DNA from: Rotaria macrura
Taxonomy: Eukaryota; Rotifera; Eurotatoria; Philodinida; Philodinidae
Length of the DNA stretch: 64,000 nt
Direction: 5' to 3'
NCBI GenBank assembly: GCA_900239685.1
Contig: OENT01000015.1
Location: 186,001-250,000 of the forward strand
Shown here: in pieces, positions 35,201-47,092 of the stretch
Position numbering within the stretch: position 1 is the first letter of the stretch
Layout: every line of letters begins with the position of its first letter
Made by a program: the position numbers and the translations under genes
The notes under the pieces: generated by a model
The model's input: only the letters and a program-made list of their open reading frames with translations
Told to the model about the DNA's origin: nothing
The model's database searches: none

Positions 35201-38200
35201 AGTAAATATTAAAAAGGTACAACGAGAATAAACATTGATGTTTAAAATGATGTATGTGTAATGTGTGCATAGTTTAAGATCTCATCGTAAAAGACGGAGT
35301 CTTTCATTATTTCTATTCTCATGGAATATCCATCTTACATGTAGAATAGCTATTGCCTGTGAAGAAAATCTATCTTAGGATGAATTTGTGAGTCATCCAA
35401 ATTTCGCAAGCAAGACTTTCGTCAATGTGACTTTTTCAGTATTCATGACACGGCACAACATTTTTTGTACTTACTTCTTTGGGAATGGTTTCGCTGTCTT
35501 CTACGAAGCTCAACAACTTTCAACAAAACTAACGCTCGTTTTCCTGCGATTTCACTAATATTGGCGAAAATATATTTGACGAACAGTGGAGGTCCCCATT
35601 CATTGGGTGTTAAATAAAGTATGATGATTCATTCCACGGGCATTTTTTCTCTCAAATACGATCAAATGCGATAGAAGAACGAAAACTTTCCATTTTCTTT
35701 TCCTGAAAATTGTAGAACATGAGCTACACACGAATTACTAATGACTGAGTTACATCTCAAGATTTTCAAGAAGATACTACGTAAAATATTTCTGAATGAC
35801 TGAAGCACAAAAAGCAAGCCTTTGGCTATGATGAAATCTAGACATACTTAAATGACATTCGCTCCATTGGGTATTCATAGAGTGCACTATTTTATTTCTA
35901 CGGCATATTGCTGCCGGTTATTTAAAAATATACGGTAAGAATAGTTGAAAACTAAAACTTGTGTCTACTAATCGATGATACAATGTTCTACTGAACTTTA
36001 TCACCTTTATACATATGACTTAGACTAATATAATCTGATAGAACATTGCAGAAAAAAGGAAAAATCTTGTTTTTATCATTATTTGATTGAAAAAGTACTA
36101 TCAATCAAATATGTATGAATGGATTTTGGAAAAGATCTATTTTGAATTATTAGATTCGTCGAATGATTGAAAATAATGACCTTTTCTGTGAAAAAATAGT
36201 GTTCAATATTTCATTTATTATACCTTCATCAGAAAGATTTATTGGGGATTGTTGTTTACGTAAACCATTTGTTACCATAGCACTATGATCAACTAAGATT
36301 AAAGTTGGGCGTTTCAGTAATCGACATAAATATTCTTGTTTTTCATGACTCATTTCAGTAAAGTTGCCTGTATGTGTATCATTTCTAGCTTGAACATCAG
36401 GCCACAAATAGGACTGATCGAGAAATGAAACACTTAATATTGGACAATTACGGTCAAAAACGTTTCGCAACGAAGAAAAACCTGTACGATTTGTTGTTGA
36501 TGCATCGAATATACCTAAGTAACGTTCGCCAGTAATAAGATAATGCTCATCATCAAATAATGCTTGTGAACACCAACCAATAAGGCGCATGAAATTTCCT
36601 TCGAACAATTCATTAGACGATGATAATGATGACGTATCAGTTGCATCCATATAACTTGCATATACTTCAAATAGAAGAAGGGCTTCACGTTGTAATTCAC
36701 AAAGACGTGCATCATCGAATGAAAGCCATTGATCGAAACGTATTTGTGGTTTAAGTGCAGCACTTTCATTAGGATAACTATGACGTTCAAATGACATTGC
36801 TCGAGTCATTTGTCGTGCTTTTGTTTGATTTCCATAGCAAAGACGAGCAATAACACGAACTGCTTTAATATTTGATATTGACGGTAGAGAAAATAGACTG
36901 TCAATATAAACTTGAAATGTTTCTGGTGATTGATTGATTGGATATGGAATTTGATTCTTTTTTGTTGGCTACAATGAAAACAATGCAGGTTACTTCAATT
37001 AAAATTGAAAGATTAACCGAGATACATATACGTCAGATCTAATCGATATGTGAAACTGATGATTTTAATTTCAAGGTCATTCAGATTTTTAAAAGTTTCT
37101 AGAATGGTTGAAAGAATAATTTCAGATTTCACTTTTTTACCAGTGAGAATCAACTGCAGACTGTAGACTACCGTGATTTATATGTAGCTATCATAGAAAC
37201 ATATATATCGTATTTTTGACCTGTATTTGAGAAAATGTAGCTTTTTCTTCGGTGAACTTTCACTGCACATTGAAATTGTAACATTCAACTTGAGTTTTAT
37301 TATTTTATTTATGGAAATATCGCAAACTGAGATCATTTTGAATCAAAACAAACTTCGAGTTGTCAAAATGAAATCTTTCTAAAATATCGCATGTGTACTT
37401 TGTTATGATTGCGAACTTATCGTACAGGTAATAGTCGATGTAGAGACTGAAAAAAATTTATTCATCTATTCAGAGAAACTGCTCGAAAATCTGCTCAAGC
37501 ATATGTCAAAAGCAAGAAAATGTAAAATATTTACCAATAATTTCAATTGCTCTATATCAATTGATGAATTCGTATCATTATAGATTTCAACTTCATATGG
37601 AATAAGATATGCATGACAGTAAGTTTTTATATAATTAACAAGTATAACAAGTGTATCATATAGTAAACGTGCTAATTGTTCGTGCATATCTAATGATATT
37701 TGTTGTTCATGTTCAACTTGAGATTTTCTTATTAATTGATCAGCAAAAAGTCTTAATTCTCGTTGTTTATCAATAATTAACGATGATTGTATGTATGAAC
37801 AAGTTACTTGTATATTTTTAATGAAACCTATTAATTCATTAATGATTTTTATTTGTTCACTGATCAGTACTATTGGTTCTTGATACTGAACGAGACGATT
37901 GAAACGTTGTTCAATTTGTATTAGTATCAGATTAATATCTTTTCGAAATTCGTCTAACCATCGAGGATCAGATGCCAGAAATGGAGCATTGGATGAATGT
38001 GCTATATGAGCTTGGTGAGAATATGTTGCTTGTTTGTGTGGATTTAGAGATTTTGTGGGACGAACTGTAGATGATCGTTGTAGTGATCTATGACAATTTA
38101 GAATTTAATTCAAAGATCTTCGAAGAAAGATATGTAGAAGAATAAACAATTGATTTTTCTTCTTTGCAAATTTTTTCATTCAATGTAAAGATCTGAAAAG

Positions 38201-41200
38201 TTGGGCGAGCGTAGATCAGCAATAACAAACGTAACAATATTAGCTATATGCAAAGAGAATCATGATGAATTTCATATTTTTTTAACATTACACACATGAT
38301 TAATACTTGATACTGTAGCAGAGAAAAAGTACTTTATCTATAAATGTTTTTTTCCGAAATGATGATCTCAAAGACAAGGAAGATTGCTGTTTTCCAGATG
38401 TCTCTCAGTCATCAACATCTATAAGATGACCATTCATACGCTGTTGTGTTTTAGTATTTAATTGTTTGACTGTGCCGAAGGTTTTTAAGCAGTTGCATTT
38501 CAATTCATCGGACTATATAGTACTAGATTATAGTTTCTAAAAGGTAGCCGATAGTTTTTCTTCTTTAGGACAAGTCCCGTAATAAAGATCAATCGACTTG
38601 CCTCAATCATTCTTTTCGGAATTATTTCATAGATGATCTATAGAGAAAGTACATGAGAAAATTTTTGAAACGTCAAAACGTCTCTAAGCTGAAATTTGAT
38701 AGGATGACTAACCAATATATATAATAATCGAAATCGGAAGATTCATAATTATCGATCGAACGGAGACATTGCATCGCGAATCAGTTTTTTAAAGAACATG
38801 GTCGTGATTTAAACATTTGCAGAAAAGAATATAGCAGAACGTGATAAAAAAATCAGAATTACAAGTGCTGTTATATTGTGAAAATGCAAGTTTAACAGAA
38901 TTTTGTCTATATTCTCAAGTTTGCTTTTTTCGTTTGGCAAAGGTTTGATTCAAACAATTTAATACATCTCAGGCGTTGTCTTCAAGCAGAACTTTTTCGA
39001 GCGTGAAAATTAAAATTTGATCCCCATTTTATTCGATTTTGTTCATTATGTAACAATCCAGGTACAAAAACAAGGAACTGTTATGTCGATTTTCATCGAA
39101 CTCAACTATATTTTGTAGATGGCTGTTATAGAATAAGAAACTTACGGATTTTTTTTATTTATTGTCGTTGGATTCAGGGCATCCAATGATGATGTTAATG
39201 TATGATATGTATTTTCTTGTTGATGTAAACAAAATTGTTCAAAACTAATATTTTTGGTATTTTGATCTTCTTGAAATCCATACGTAGGCTTTTGAACAAG
39301 TACAAATTGTAATTGTTTCAAAGAATTAATACAATTATAGACATATTCAATATCACATAAGACATCTTCGTTACGTAAATATTCTTCGCGTGAACGTAAT
39401 TTAAGTACAGATTTATCAAAATCAAATGGTGTTATTTCAAGTAATTGATACAATAGATGCGCTACAGTTGATTGAAGACTTACTTTTGTTAAACATATGG
39501 GTTCTTTTGCACCGTCAACAAATATGTATAATGTTACGGGTAATTGTTTTTGTTCAATATGCTGTGGAGTTAAGCGTTGCACACGTTTTGAGTAAAATAT
39601 TTCATCTGTTGATGACTAATAGAAGAAAACACAATAATGCAATAATTTTCTTTTTATTATCTTGTCAATCTTGATCTGTTCTAATGTGAATTCGATTATT
39701 ATAGTACATATGTTTGATATTCATTCAGATATCGCGGAATAAATGTCTAATGCATGTTTCGCAATAGCTTTTATTCAACAATAATGACAGATCATGATGA
39801 TGTCCAATATTAACCGTGAATACAACAAATGACAACAAGCACGAATTTTGTCGAGTACCCGCCACGTTCTATACGTACTCAGGGCTGTACAGTTTTGTCT
39901 CTTTTTACGAGAAAAGTTTCCTTATCACACGAAAAATTATTGTTCGTACTCTTAGTTCAAAGTTAGCTCTACACGCATTTACTCAGTCTCGATGAATAGA
40001 TCATAATAAAGCAAAGTATTTGATATTGGGATATCCAACTTAGAAATTTCTTTTCATGACAACAGATTTATCACGAGAAAGAAATCCTATCTAATCTAAC
40101 TAAATTGTAAGTATATATCAATTAATCTGTTCTGAGACCGTATTGAAATTCCTAAGAAGTTTACTTCAAACTCTTTCACATCCTGACGCTAGAAATTTTC
40201 TTTGAGAGCACAATAAGTGTGAGACATCATAAAACAAACTGAATAGGGAAGCATTCCATTTCTCGTTAGTCATTTGACAAATAAAATTATCCGGTAAATT
40301 TATGATCGATTCGATTGATTTCATCGAGTTGTATGTTGCATGAATACTTTTAAGTGTACATAAGTACGTATATGATTTATCGAAAGGTCAGCAGATAAAA
40401 AAAGATCGTACGATGATCGAAAAAATTTTAAAATACCTGTTTTGTTCGACTTTCATTGCGAATACGTTGAACAAGAAAACTAAACGGTTTTATTTCAGGA
40501 AATGACGTCAGTTTTAATCGTAATTTAATTGGATATTGGTAGGGAAAGGATGGTGTTGATGGTACAGATACGGATGTAGATGACACTATGGCTGGCACCG
40601 TTGCTACTGGTGATGTTGTTTTAGTTATCATTGATGATATTGTTGTTTCTACGCATGGTTTTATTTGTGTTTCGCTACTTGGTGTAACAAAGGGTGGCGT
40701 AGTCCCAGCTTCATTTAATTTTGATGGCCATGAATGTGGTCGGCTAGGTTGTTGTTTGAATGGATCGAATAATTCAAAGACATTACCAGCTAATATCGAG
40801 GGTGATGTAGGATCATTACTCATATCGATTAGATTCAGATCTTCGGCAATCGCACCTGCTTCTGCAGACCCTTTATTTTTCATACAGAATTGAAATAATT
40901 AATTTACTTATTGAGAAATTGAAGAGAAAATATTACTTGTAGTTATTGCATTGTCCACAGTTTTACTCGATGTATCAACTTTTACTGCCATATTAAAGGT
41001 ATTAAAAAAATTTTTATCAAGTATTTCTTGTTCTGGAGGCTTAAACTCAATATTTTTCCTAAATACGTGTGGTGCTGGAGGCGGAAGTAATGGCCGTGGA
41101 AAACTGCACATAGTTCCTTGAGAAAAACGAGGTTGATTAACTAATGTTGGCATATAAAGATTATTTGGTGACGACGATGATGATGTTAATGTAGACGATA

Positions 41201-41324
41201 ATGAAGTTCTTTGCAATTCATTAGTTACATTCAGAAGAGATCGAACAGGTAAATTAAAACTTGACCGACTTGATAATCGAGGATCATCACGATTATTTGA
41301 CGATAGACAATCAGATGATGTCAT
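29245..41324 (-). CDS. PIK3C2: Class II phosphoinositide 3-kinase
   Basis: The whole class II layout is visible. The N-terminus (41324-about 40938 and about 40871-40437) is Ser/Pro-rich and contains LNLIDM and ELFDPF. A Ras-binding-like domain follows (39615-39146), a helical linker (38087-37535), the C2 region (about 36971-36160), the helical PIK domain and N-lobe (35165-34360), then QDQIVLQLFSCMDKIW with the catalytic loop GDRHNDNIM and HIDFGKYLG (33313-32892). Exon 31191-30444 carries DRAPFVFT and starts a PX domain, which ends in 30348-30270. A C-terminal C2 domain follows (GSDPNPYCKCYLFP, 29998-29872), ending SIDS at 29245. The enzyme makes PI3P and PI(3,4)P2 in endocytosis. Borders of the small exon near 29546-29594 and of the 35166-36159 intron are unresolved in phase. 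Confidence 0.93.
31992..32825. repeat. Large inverted repeat around assembly gap
   Basis: About 335 bp on the left (31992-32330) recurs in reverse complement on the right (32478-32825). The arms are near-identical close to the gap (both carry GCGTTTCAGGAGAAGTCTTG or its complement) but differ at scattered positions further out, for example around the CTACGACTTGTTC segment and in the AACATTCCGGG region. It lies in the PIK3C2 intron 31192-32891. It is probably a foldback transposon whose centre could not be sequenced. An assembly mirror is less likely because the arms differ. Confidence 0.75.
32331..32477. other. Assembly gap (147 N)
   Basis: A run of 147 undetermined bases at the exact centre of a large inverted repeat. 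True size and content are unknown. Confidence 0.99.
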
Positions 41325-42490
41325 TACTGCATTTGAAATGAAATGAAAGAGAAATTAAAAAAATGTATGATCTATAAAAATGTCGATGTGAAGAAACAAA
41401 GCCAAGATCAAGAACTTGACGAGACATTGTTTTAAGTCAATAATAAGCGTTTATTTGTTTTATTTACTTCCTAACTATGACGTTCTACTGTCTTTTTTTT
41501 TCTGTACATTGACTAAGGATAAAGTATTCAGGTATTATTTTTATTACTTAAACAGAACATCGATATCGTTCTTCGATGTTGTAGTTCTGTAAAGTGCTAT
41601 TGCGTACGGAACAAAAAAAAACGAAACATAACGAATGAAATCATCGTGCCAGATGTTAGTTTGATTTAGAGAATCAAATGACTTTGTTTATCAGAATTAT
41701 ATAAGAACGCAAAAAAACAGATTTGTTTACTTTTAGTACAAAAATCTCAAAGCGAGAAAAAGAGACATGAAAAAACAAGTGATCAAGCGTGATTTTGTTT
41801 TCAACTATTAGTTGGGAATGCGATCAGATGAGGATTGTTACGAATGACGACATGCATACGCACAAAATGCAAAGAATGACACCGAACGGAGAAGGAAAAA
41901 AAAGGAAAACTGTTTTTCAATGGACACACAACATGATCGAATGACAATCTGATAATATATAGATGGCGTTATTTCGGGAACAAGAACAATACATTCATGT
42001 TTTTGCAAAGACTATACTTTTAATGACGTAGAATATGTTGAAGAAAATTTTGATTTTAAATTGAATCGATTGTAAAATCACATATGTCACATATGAACAG
42101 AGTTTAAAGATCATAATAGAATGTTAACTGATAAGAAAGCGGCCTTACGTTTTTTTTTTCAAATAGAATCTTACGGTTAAATGATTGTATGTTACCTGAA
42201 AAGAATACTTTATCAAACAAAATAGCATCTTACTATTCAATGATGAAATAACACAATCCAATCAAGTAACAGGATTATTTTTTTTTCTTGCTTCAATCCA
42301 CAAGTTTCTTAGAAGGTTTGAAGAAAAAAACATCCTTCTATTGTTGACACAAAAACTATTTTTCTCAAAAACAAGCTCAAGTGAAAAACATGATTCAAAA
42401 GCAACAGAAACAAAAACAAATACATATGTAAAAATCACGCTCGGTACTACTGAAATTGTGACATTTATTTTATGAATAAAGTTGGAATCT

Positions 42491-42539
42491 AATTTGTATG
42501 TCTTCAGTAAAATTCAGTTTGATTGAAGACATACAAATT
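42491..42539. repeat. Perfect 16-bp inverted repeat hairpin
   Basis: AATTTGTATGTCTTCA (42491-42506) is followed after 17 bases by its exact reverse complement (42524-42539). It could be a small MITE remnant or a transcribed hairpin. No adjacent gene explains it. Confidence 0.75.
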
Positions 42540-44845
42540 TACTGTACTTAACTATATTGCAGCGTTCTTTCGTTTCTAGTTGATTTTTCTAAGTGATGAT
42601 GAAATTATTCGTTGTGGATGGTTATTATTGGTGAATACTGCTCACAAAAATGAAAGCCACCTACAGATAATTTTGTCCACATACTTCTGTGTAAAAACAT
42701 TTAAAACTAAACCTTTTGTTTCAGTTCATCGTAACCTTAGCACATCTCCAATAACTTTCATCTTCGTACGTGTATAAAATTGAGACGCGATCATTTTACC
42801 TGAATTCTGATCTAGCTTGAAGGTTTACAGTTTCAGTTAAACTGAATACGTTCCTTTTGATGAACTACTAAAGTTACTAGTATGTTTGAATTTTTACATC
42901 ATTTGTTAGCAATGATTATTATTGTTGCATTCGATTGGTATTCTTCTTGTTGATTGAAATTTTCAAGATACTTGAAGAAGAGAGGTAATTTGACCTTTGT
43001 GCAAGAAAGATTGTAAGAAAAAATTGTGTTTTGTTTTTAGTTTTCACTATATATCTACAGATAAGTGGAAGATTAAGTAAGTCGATCGTATTTCTATCAA
43101 AGAGCCCAATGATGACGAACCTATCTCAATTCTATCTATCGAATTTTACTGAAATGTCTCCATAAGTTTAACATGAGTTTCACAGGCGCATACTCGCTCT
43201 CATGGTTCTTTCATTAGATAAATTATCAAACGCTTGCTCTACTCGAATAGATTTAAAAGCAAAATAGTTTTTGTCTGATTATTATACTTCATCATCGAGG
43301 TCACATATAATTTAACCTATATTCTACATTAAAACTAACATGCTCGCTTTAATTTGTATAAGTAAAAGCTTAAAACATTTTTAATCCTCAATGGTATCAT
43401 ATTTCATCAATTTTTTAATGCTTCTTCTTTCTACTTGAAATATGGAATAGGGTTTAGTTTTGTGTACTTTAATATAGTAATATACGAAATTCAAAATTGT
43501 ATCTATTATGATTAATATGAATTCAAGAACATTTCTTTTACGATTCAATATCTACTATGAATATGAATGTGTTCGTTGAATTCCTATCAACTTCCTTTTT
43601 TGTAATATGTACGAAAAGAAAATTTAAGAATTCAATTATAGCATGTATGTGATTAATGAGATAATCAATTTTGCTTACAAATTCAGTGATCGCTTGGTAA
43701 CAGAAGATAAATGAATAGCACAATCGAAAAAAAATCATCAAGAGTAGACACCTAAAGAGAAGTAAATGTTACTTAACAAAGTGTAACCTATCCCAAGATA
43801 ATCATTGTAAGATTCGTTATGCTTTAAATAGAATTATGAATACTATGTATAGAAAAAATCTACCTAATCATCGTACGAAAGAAAATCTTTTACTCTCAAT
43901 AATATGTTTTGCTTGATAAATGATTAGATTATTTTACTCTAGGACAGAAAAACTGTGCGCAATATCAATACACAATGTACTCTTCGAATTCGAATAAGTT
44001 TTATTATGCAAAATATTGTAACTCTACGAAAAGTTCTCTTTCTCTTGGATTGTAAAACGTAAATTCTTGTATAATATCAATCGAATCCTAAGTAGTTGTT
44101 GCAAGACATAGACTCCTAACGTGTATAGTTTCTAGATATAAATGCATTTTATCATGTTACTTCTCATGGAAAATTCTATTTATGATATGACATCTTGGAA
44201 AATTTTTGAGCAACACAAGGAAAAAATCCAAAATCTGAACTTCCCTTTTGTCTTGATTTCTGCTGTCTAAATGTGCACACATCCTGATAAGCAACATAAG
44301 AACAGAAAACGATTTTATTCAGAATGAGAATTACTCGAAACTGATGAAAATACCTGGATGTGTTTTTCTTTGTTGCTTACTCATCGGATTGCTGTTAAAA
44401 CACGAGTGTTTTTCATTATATTAGAAAAATAATCAACAAGAAAATAGTTGATGCAGTATGCTATTTTAATGAAACGACAGCAATGGAATAGGTTATTAAG
44501 TGGTGTGACATATATTTCACAACATGACACGATTTTAAATAAAAACTAAATATTGAACTTATTTGGGAAATATTACAGACGATGTAATACTGCGTGATAC
44601 AACTTTGTTTTCTTCTAATTCATAAAACAAATTTTCTCATGCTCATGATTAGTACATGAAATTAAACGAAGTCCTCTTGAAACTGTCAAAGCATAGAAGA
44701 ATGATTGATCACACGAAACCGAACAACTTGTATGATCCTAGAATTATTTTTATACAGAAGAGCTACTATTATTTATTCGTTTGTTTTTCGAGTTGATATA
44801 TCTTTACCTTGCTGCCCCAGATCGAACAATGAGTCAATAGGTTTT

Positions 44846-45235
44846 AAACAGACATTGGACGCAAGTACTTTGGTTTTTTAGATATAATATCTCTTCCTTC
44901 TTCGACAAGTCTATACCCAAATAGCTCATTTTATGCGTTGCATCACAGGCTACAAAACGGTACACTTCGTTTCTTCATCAAGTTCTTTAATGAGCTAAAA
45001 GCTAAGAGTACTTGAAAATTTTTGGCCGCTTTTTAAAGCGCTCATTAAAATCGTATGTACTCTTAGTTTTTCGCTCATGAAAAAACTTGATGAAGAAACG
45101 AAGTGTACCGTTTTGTAGCCTGTGATGCAACGCATAAAATGAGCTATTTGGGTATAGACTTGTCGAAGAAGGAAGAGATAATAGATCTAAAACACCAAAG
45201 TACTTGAAAGTACTTGCGTCCAATGTCTGGTTTTA
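44846..45235. mobile_element. Mutator-like foldback element, 390 bp
   Basis: The element is flanked by the same 10 bases, AATAGGTTTT, at 44836-44845 and 45236-45245. Its arms are long inverted repeats of more than 130 bp: AGACATTGGACGCAAGTACTTT-type ends, then matching blocks such as ATCTCTTCCTTCTTCGACAA and CTACAAAACGGTACACTTCG with their complements opposite. Only a short middle segment (about 45005-45040) is unpaired. Long inverted repeats with 9-10 bp target duplications fit Mutator-like MITEs. There is no transposase; the open frame at 45002-45223 is just the right arm read through. Confidence 0.75.
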
Positions 45236-46179
45236 AATAGGTTTTTTCGAACCGTATGGTTACCTTTGATAATGCACGACAACAACATTAAATTAGACTA
45301 TAGATTTAAGATTTAGAAATAGAAAAGAATTATTGATATCTCAAGAAGTCTTATGTCTACATACTGAAGATTTTTCATTTTCATTCTCTGTCAATTTCAA
45401 ACTAGCGAAGAATAAGTAAAAACATCTTTATTTTTTACGATTAGATGACAGCAAACTTATATAGTACCGATTAAGTATGTTAACGTTTATCTGAGATAAA
45501 TCACTGCTTTCTCTGCATAATAATGACGAGTTCTTTGAAAAATACCATCGCAAAATATCATTACGATTAAATAACAACAACAACAACTCAAAATCCCGCA
45601 TCTTTCTGTAAGAGAATATCTCTGTGAAATGAAGCTGCGCTTCAATATGATCTGGGCAAAAATAATTTATGCTTCATTTTCTATAGGGAACTTTCCAACC
45701 CTATATCTAGCATCAGTGCTCCATCTTCTTTTGTGATTGATTGAGCAAATACTTGTCTCAACTACATATTTATTTACTGCTTGTTTTTTTTTAATTATTT
45801 TCACAATAAAATGTTAATCAAATAAAACACATAATCACATTCTATTTTTTCTTCCAAATAACAGATTAATGTAAGCAACATTAATGTGATTGTATACAGA
45901 TCGGAATAATAAAAATTATGAGCATACTTTAGAAAGTTTGAGTACAAGATAGGACGCTCTATTATTATTCAGTTGCGTCTTATTAATCAATGTTTTTCAA
46001 CACACAATAAGAGCTAGATTTTATTTTCTAATAAATTCAAATATTTATTTCGAGACATTCAAGTGCACGGCACGTGCGCTCTGACCTTTCTCGAAATCGA
46101 AAGTGAAGACTCGTTTCGTTTTCTTTCGAACCAATGCGCATAATCCTGTACTTGGCGCCATCTAATCTCAATGAAAAAG

Positions 46180-46210
46180 TGTATAACTATATATATATAT
46201 AAGCCAAAAA
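46180..46210 (+). promoter_or_regulatory. Possible TATA element upstream of Akirin
   Basis: A TATATATATATAAG run about 360 bp before the Akirin ATG, downstream of a CACGTG-containing, GC-richer patch (46065-46150). A leader intron ending near 46504 would place the transcription start just after this run. The evidence is positional only, and TA microsatellites are common in this window. Confidence 0.25.
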
Positions 46211-46558
46211 TCATTAGTGTTCATCAACTTTTGTTTTAAAAAGACGTAGAAAATTGAATTCGATTAAAAATACACTAGTTTATATTGTGTCTGTCTCATT
46301 CACATTAATATGGTAGTATGATTGGTTAGTGAGCATGAGACAAAGACATTAGCGTAGATACCCCCTCCCCCCTCAGAAAGAAATAATCTAACACAGAATT
46401 GTTTTTCTCATACAAGTATTCTCACCACCAGATCATATTATTTGTTTAGAAACAAAGCGTTACATGAATATTATCAACTGATTGTTTTTCAATTTTATTT
46501 CTAGGATCTTGTCCTTCTTTTCATATATACGTTCAAGCTCCTCTGTATTCAGTCAAGC

Positions 46559-47092
46559 ATGTTGGCCGTTGCATCACTTAAACGTTCACTGGAATTCGAT
46601 CCGGTTGAACAAGGTGTAAAAAGAAAACGCGCTGAAATGAAATTATCACCACCATCATCACCGACAACATCATTCACAATGAACACTACACCAGTATCTC
46701 CATCAAAACAACAACAACAACAATCTATTTTTACTTCATCACCAAATAAAAATCAATCCTTAGTTTTTAAAAAGCCCTGTTCGCTTACTTCTCTATCATC
46801 ATCATCAACGTCAACAACAACAACAACAGCAGATGATACACCAATGTTTACCTATGCACAAGCTGCTCAAATGTGTGCTCGTTATTTACGTGAACAAGAT
46901 TTATCATTTCGCGAACAGTATGAACAACTCTTGTCGACTAAACTAACAGAACAATATGATACATTCATAAGATATACACATGATAGTGTTCATAAAGATC
47001 AATCAAAACAACAACATCGACTTTTTCATTTCGGTCAACAACAAGAATCAAATAATAATACATCAACCGTTGCCTTTTCATATGTTTCATGA
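46559..47092 (+). CDS. AKIRIN: Akirin nuclear co-factor
   Basis: A single coding exon of 177 aa, within the usual Akirin size range. The N-terminus LKRSLEFDPV and the basic stretch VKRKRAEMKL (nuclear localisation signal) match the family opening. A Ser/Thr/Gln linker follows. The conserved C-terminal part reads FTYAQAAQMCARYLREQD, EQYEQLLSTKLTEQYDTF and ends in the family-typical SYVS. Akirin bridges transcription factors (NF-kB/Relish, Twist) with SWI/SNF remodellers and helps import proteasomes into the nucleus. The sequence just before the ATG has a splice acceptor, so an untranslated first exon is likely. The linker is more repetitive than in vertebrates, but the gene looks intact. Confidence 0.92.
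   Translation: MLAVASLKRSLEFDPVEQGVKRKRAEMKLSPPSSPTTSFTMNTTPVSPSKQQQQQSIFTSSPNKNQSLVFKKPCSLTSLSSSSTSTTTTTADDTPMFTYAQAAQMCARYLREQDLSFREQYEQLLSTKLTEQYDTFIRYTHDSVHKDQSKQQHRLFHFGQQQESNNNTSTVAFSYVS

Larger units (their letters stand above)
41325..46558. other. Intergenic region between PIK3C2 and Akirin starts
   Basis: 5.2 kb of AT-rich DNA between two divergent genes, so both promoters should lie here. It contains a short perfect hairpin (42491-42539) and a Mutator-like foldback element (44846-45235). Short open frames have no recognisable content. Near Akirin, 46070-46210 holds a CACGTG E-box-like site and a TATATATATATA run that may be promoter elements. An acceptor-like TTTATTTCTAG at about 46494-46504 suggests a spliced 5' leader. 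Confidence 0.5.

Noticed and set aside
45002-45223. 73-aa minus-strand frame
   Set aside because: It is the right arm of the foldback element read through; no protein similarity.
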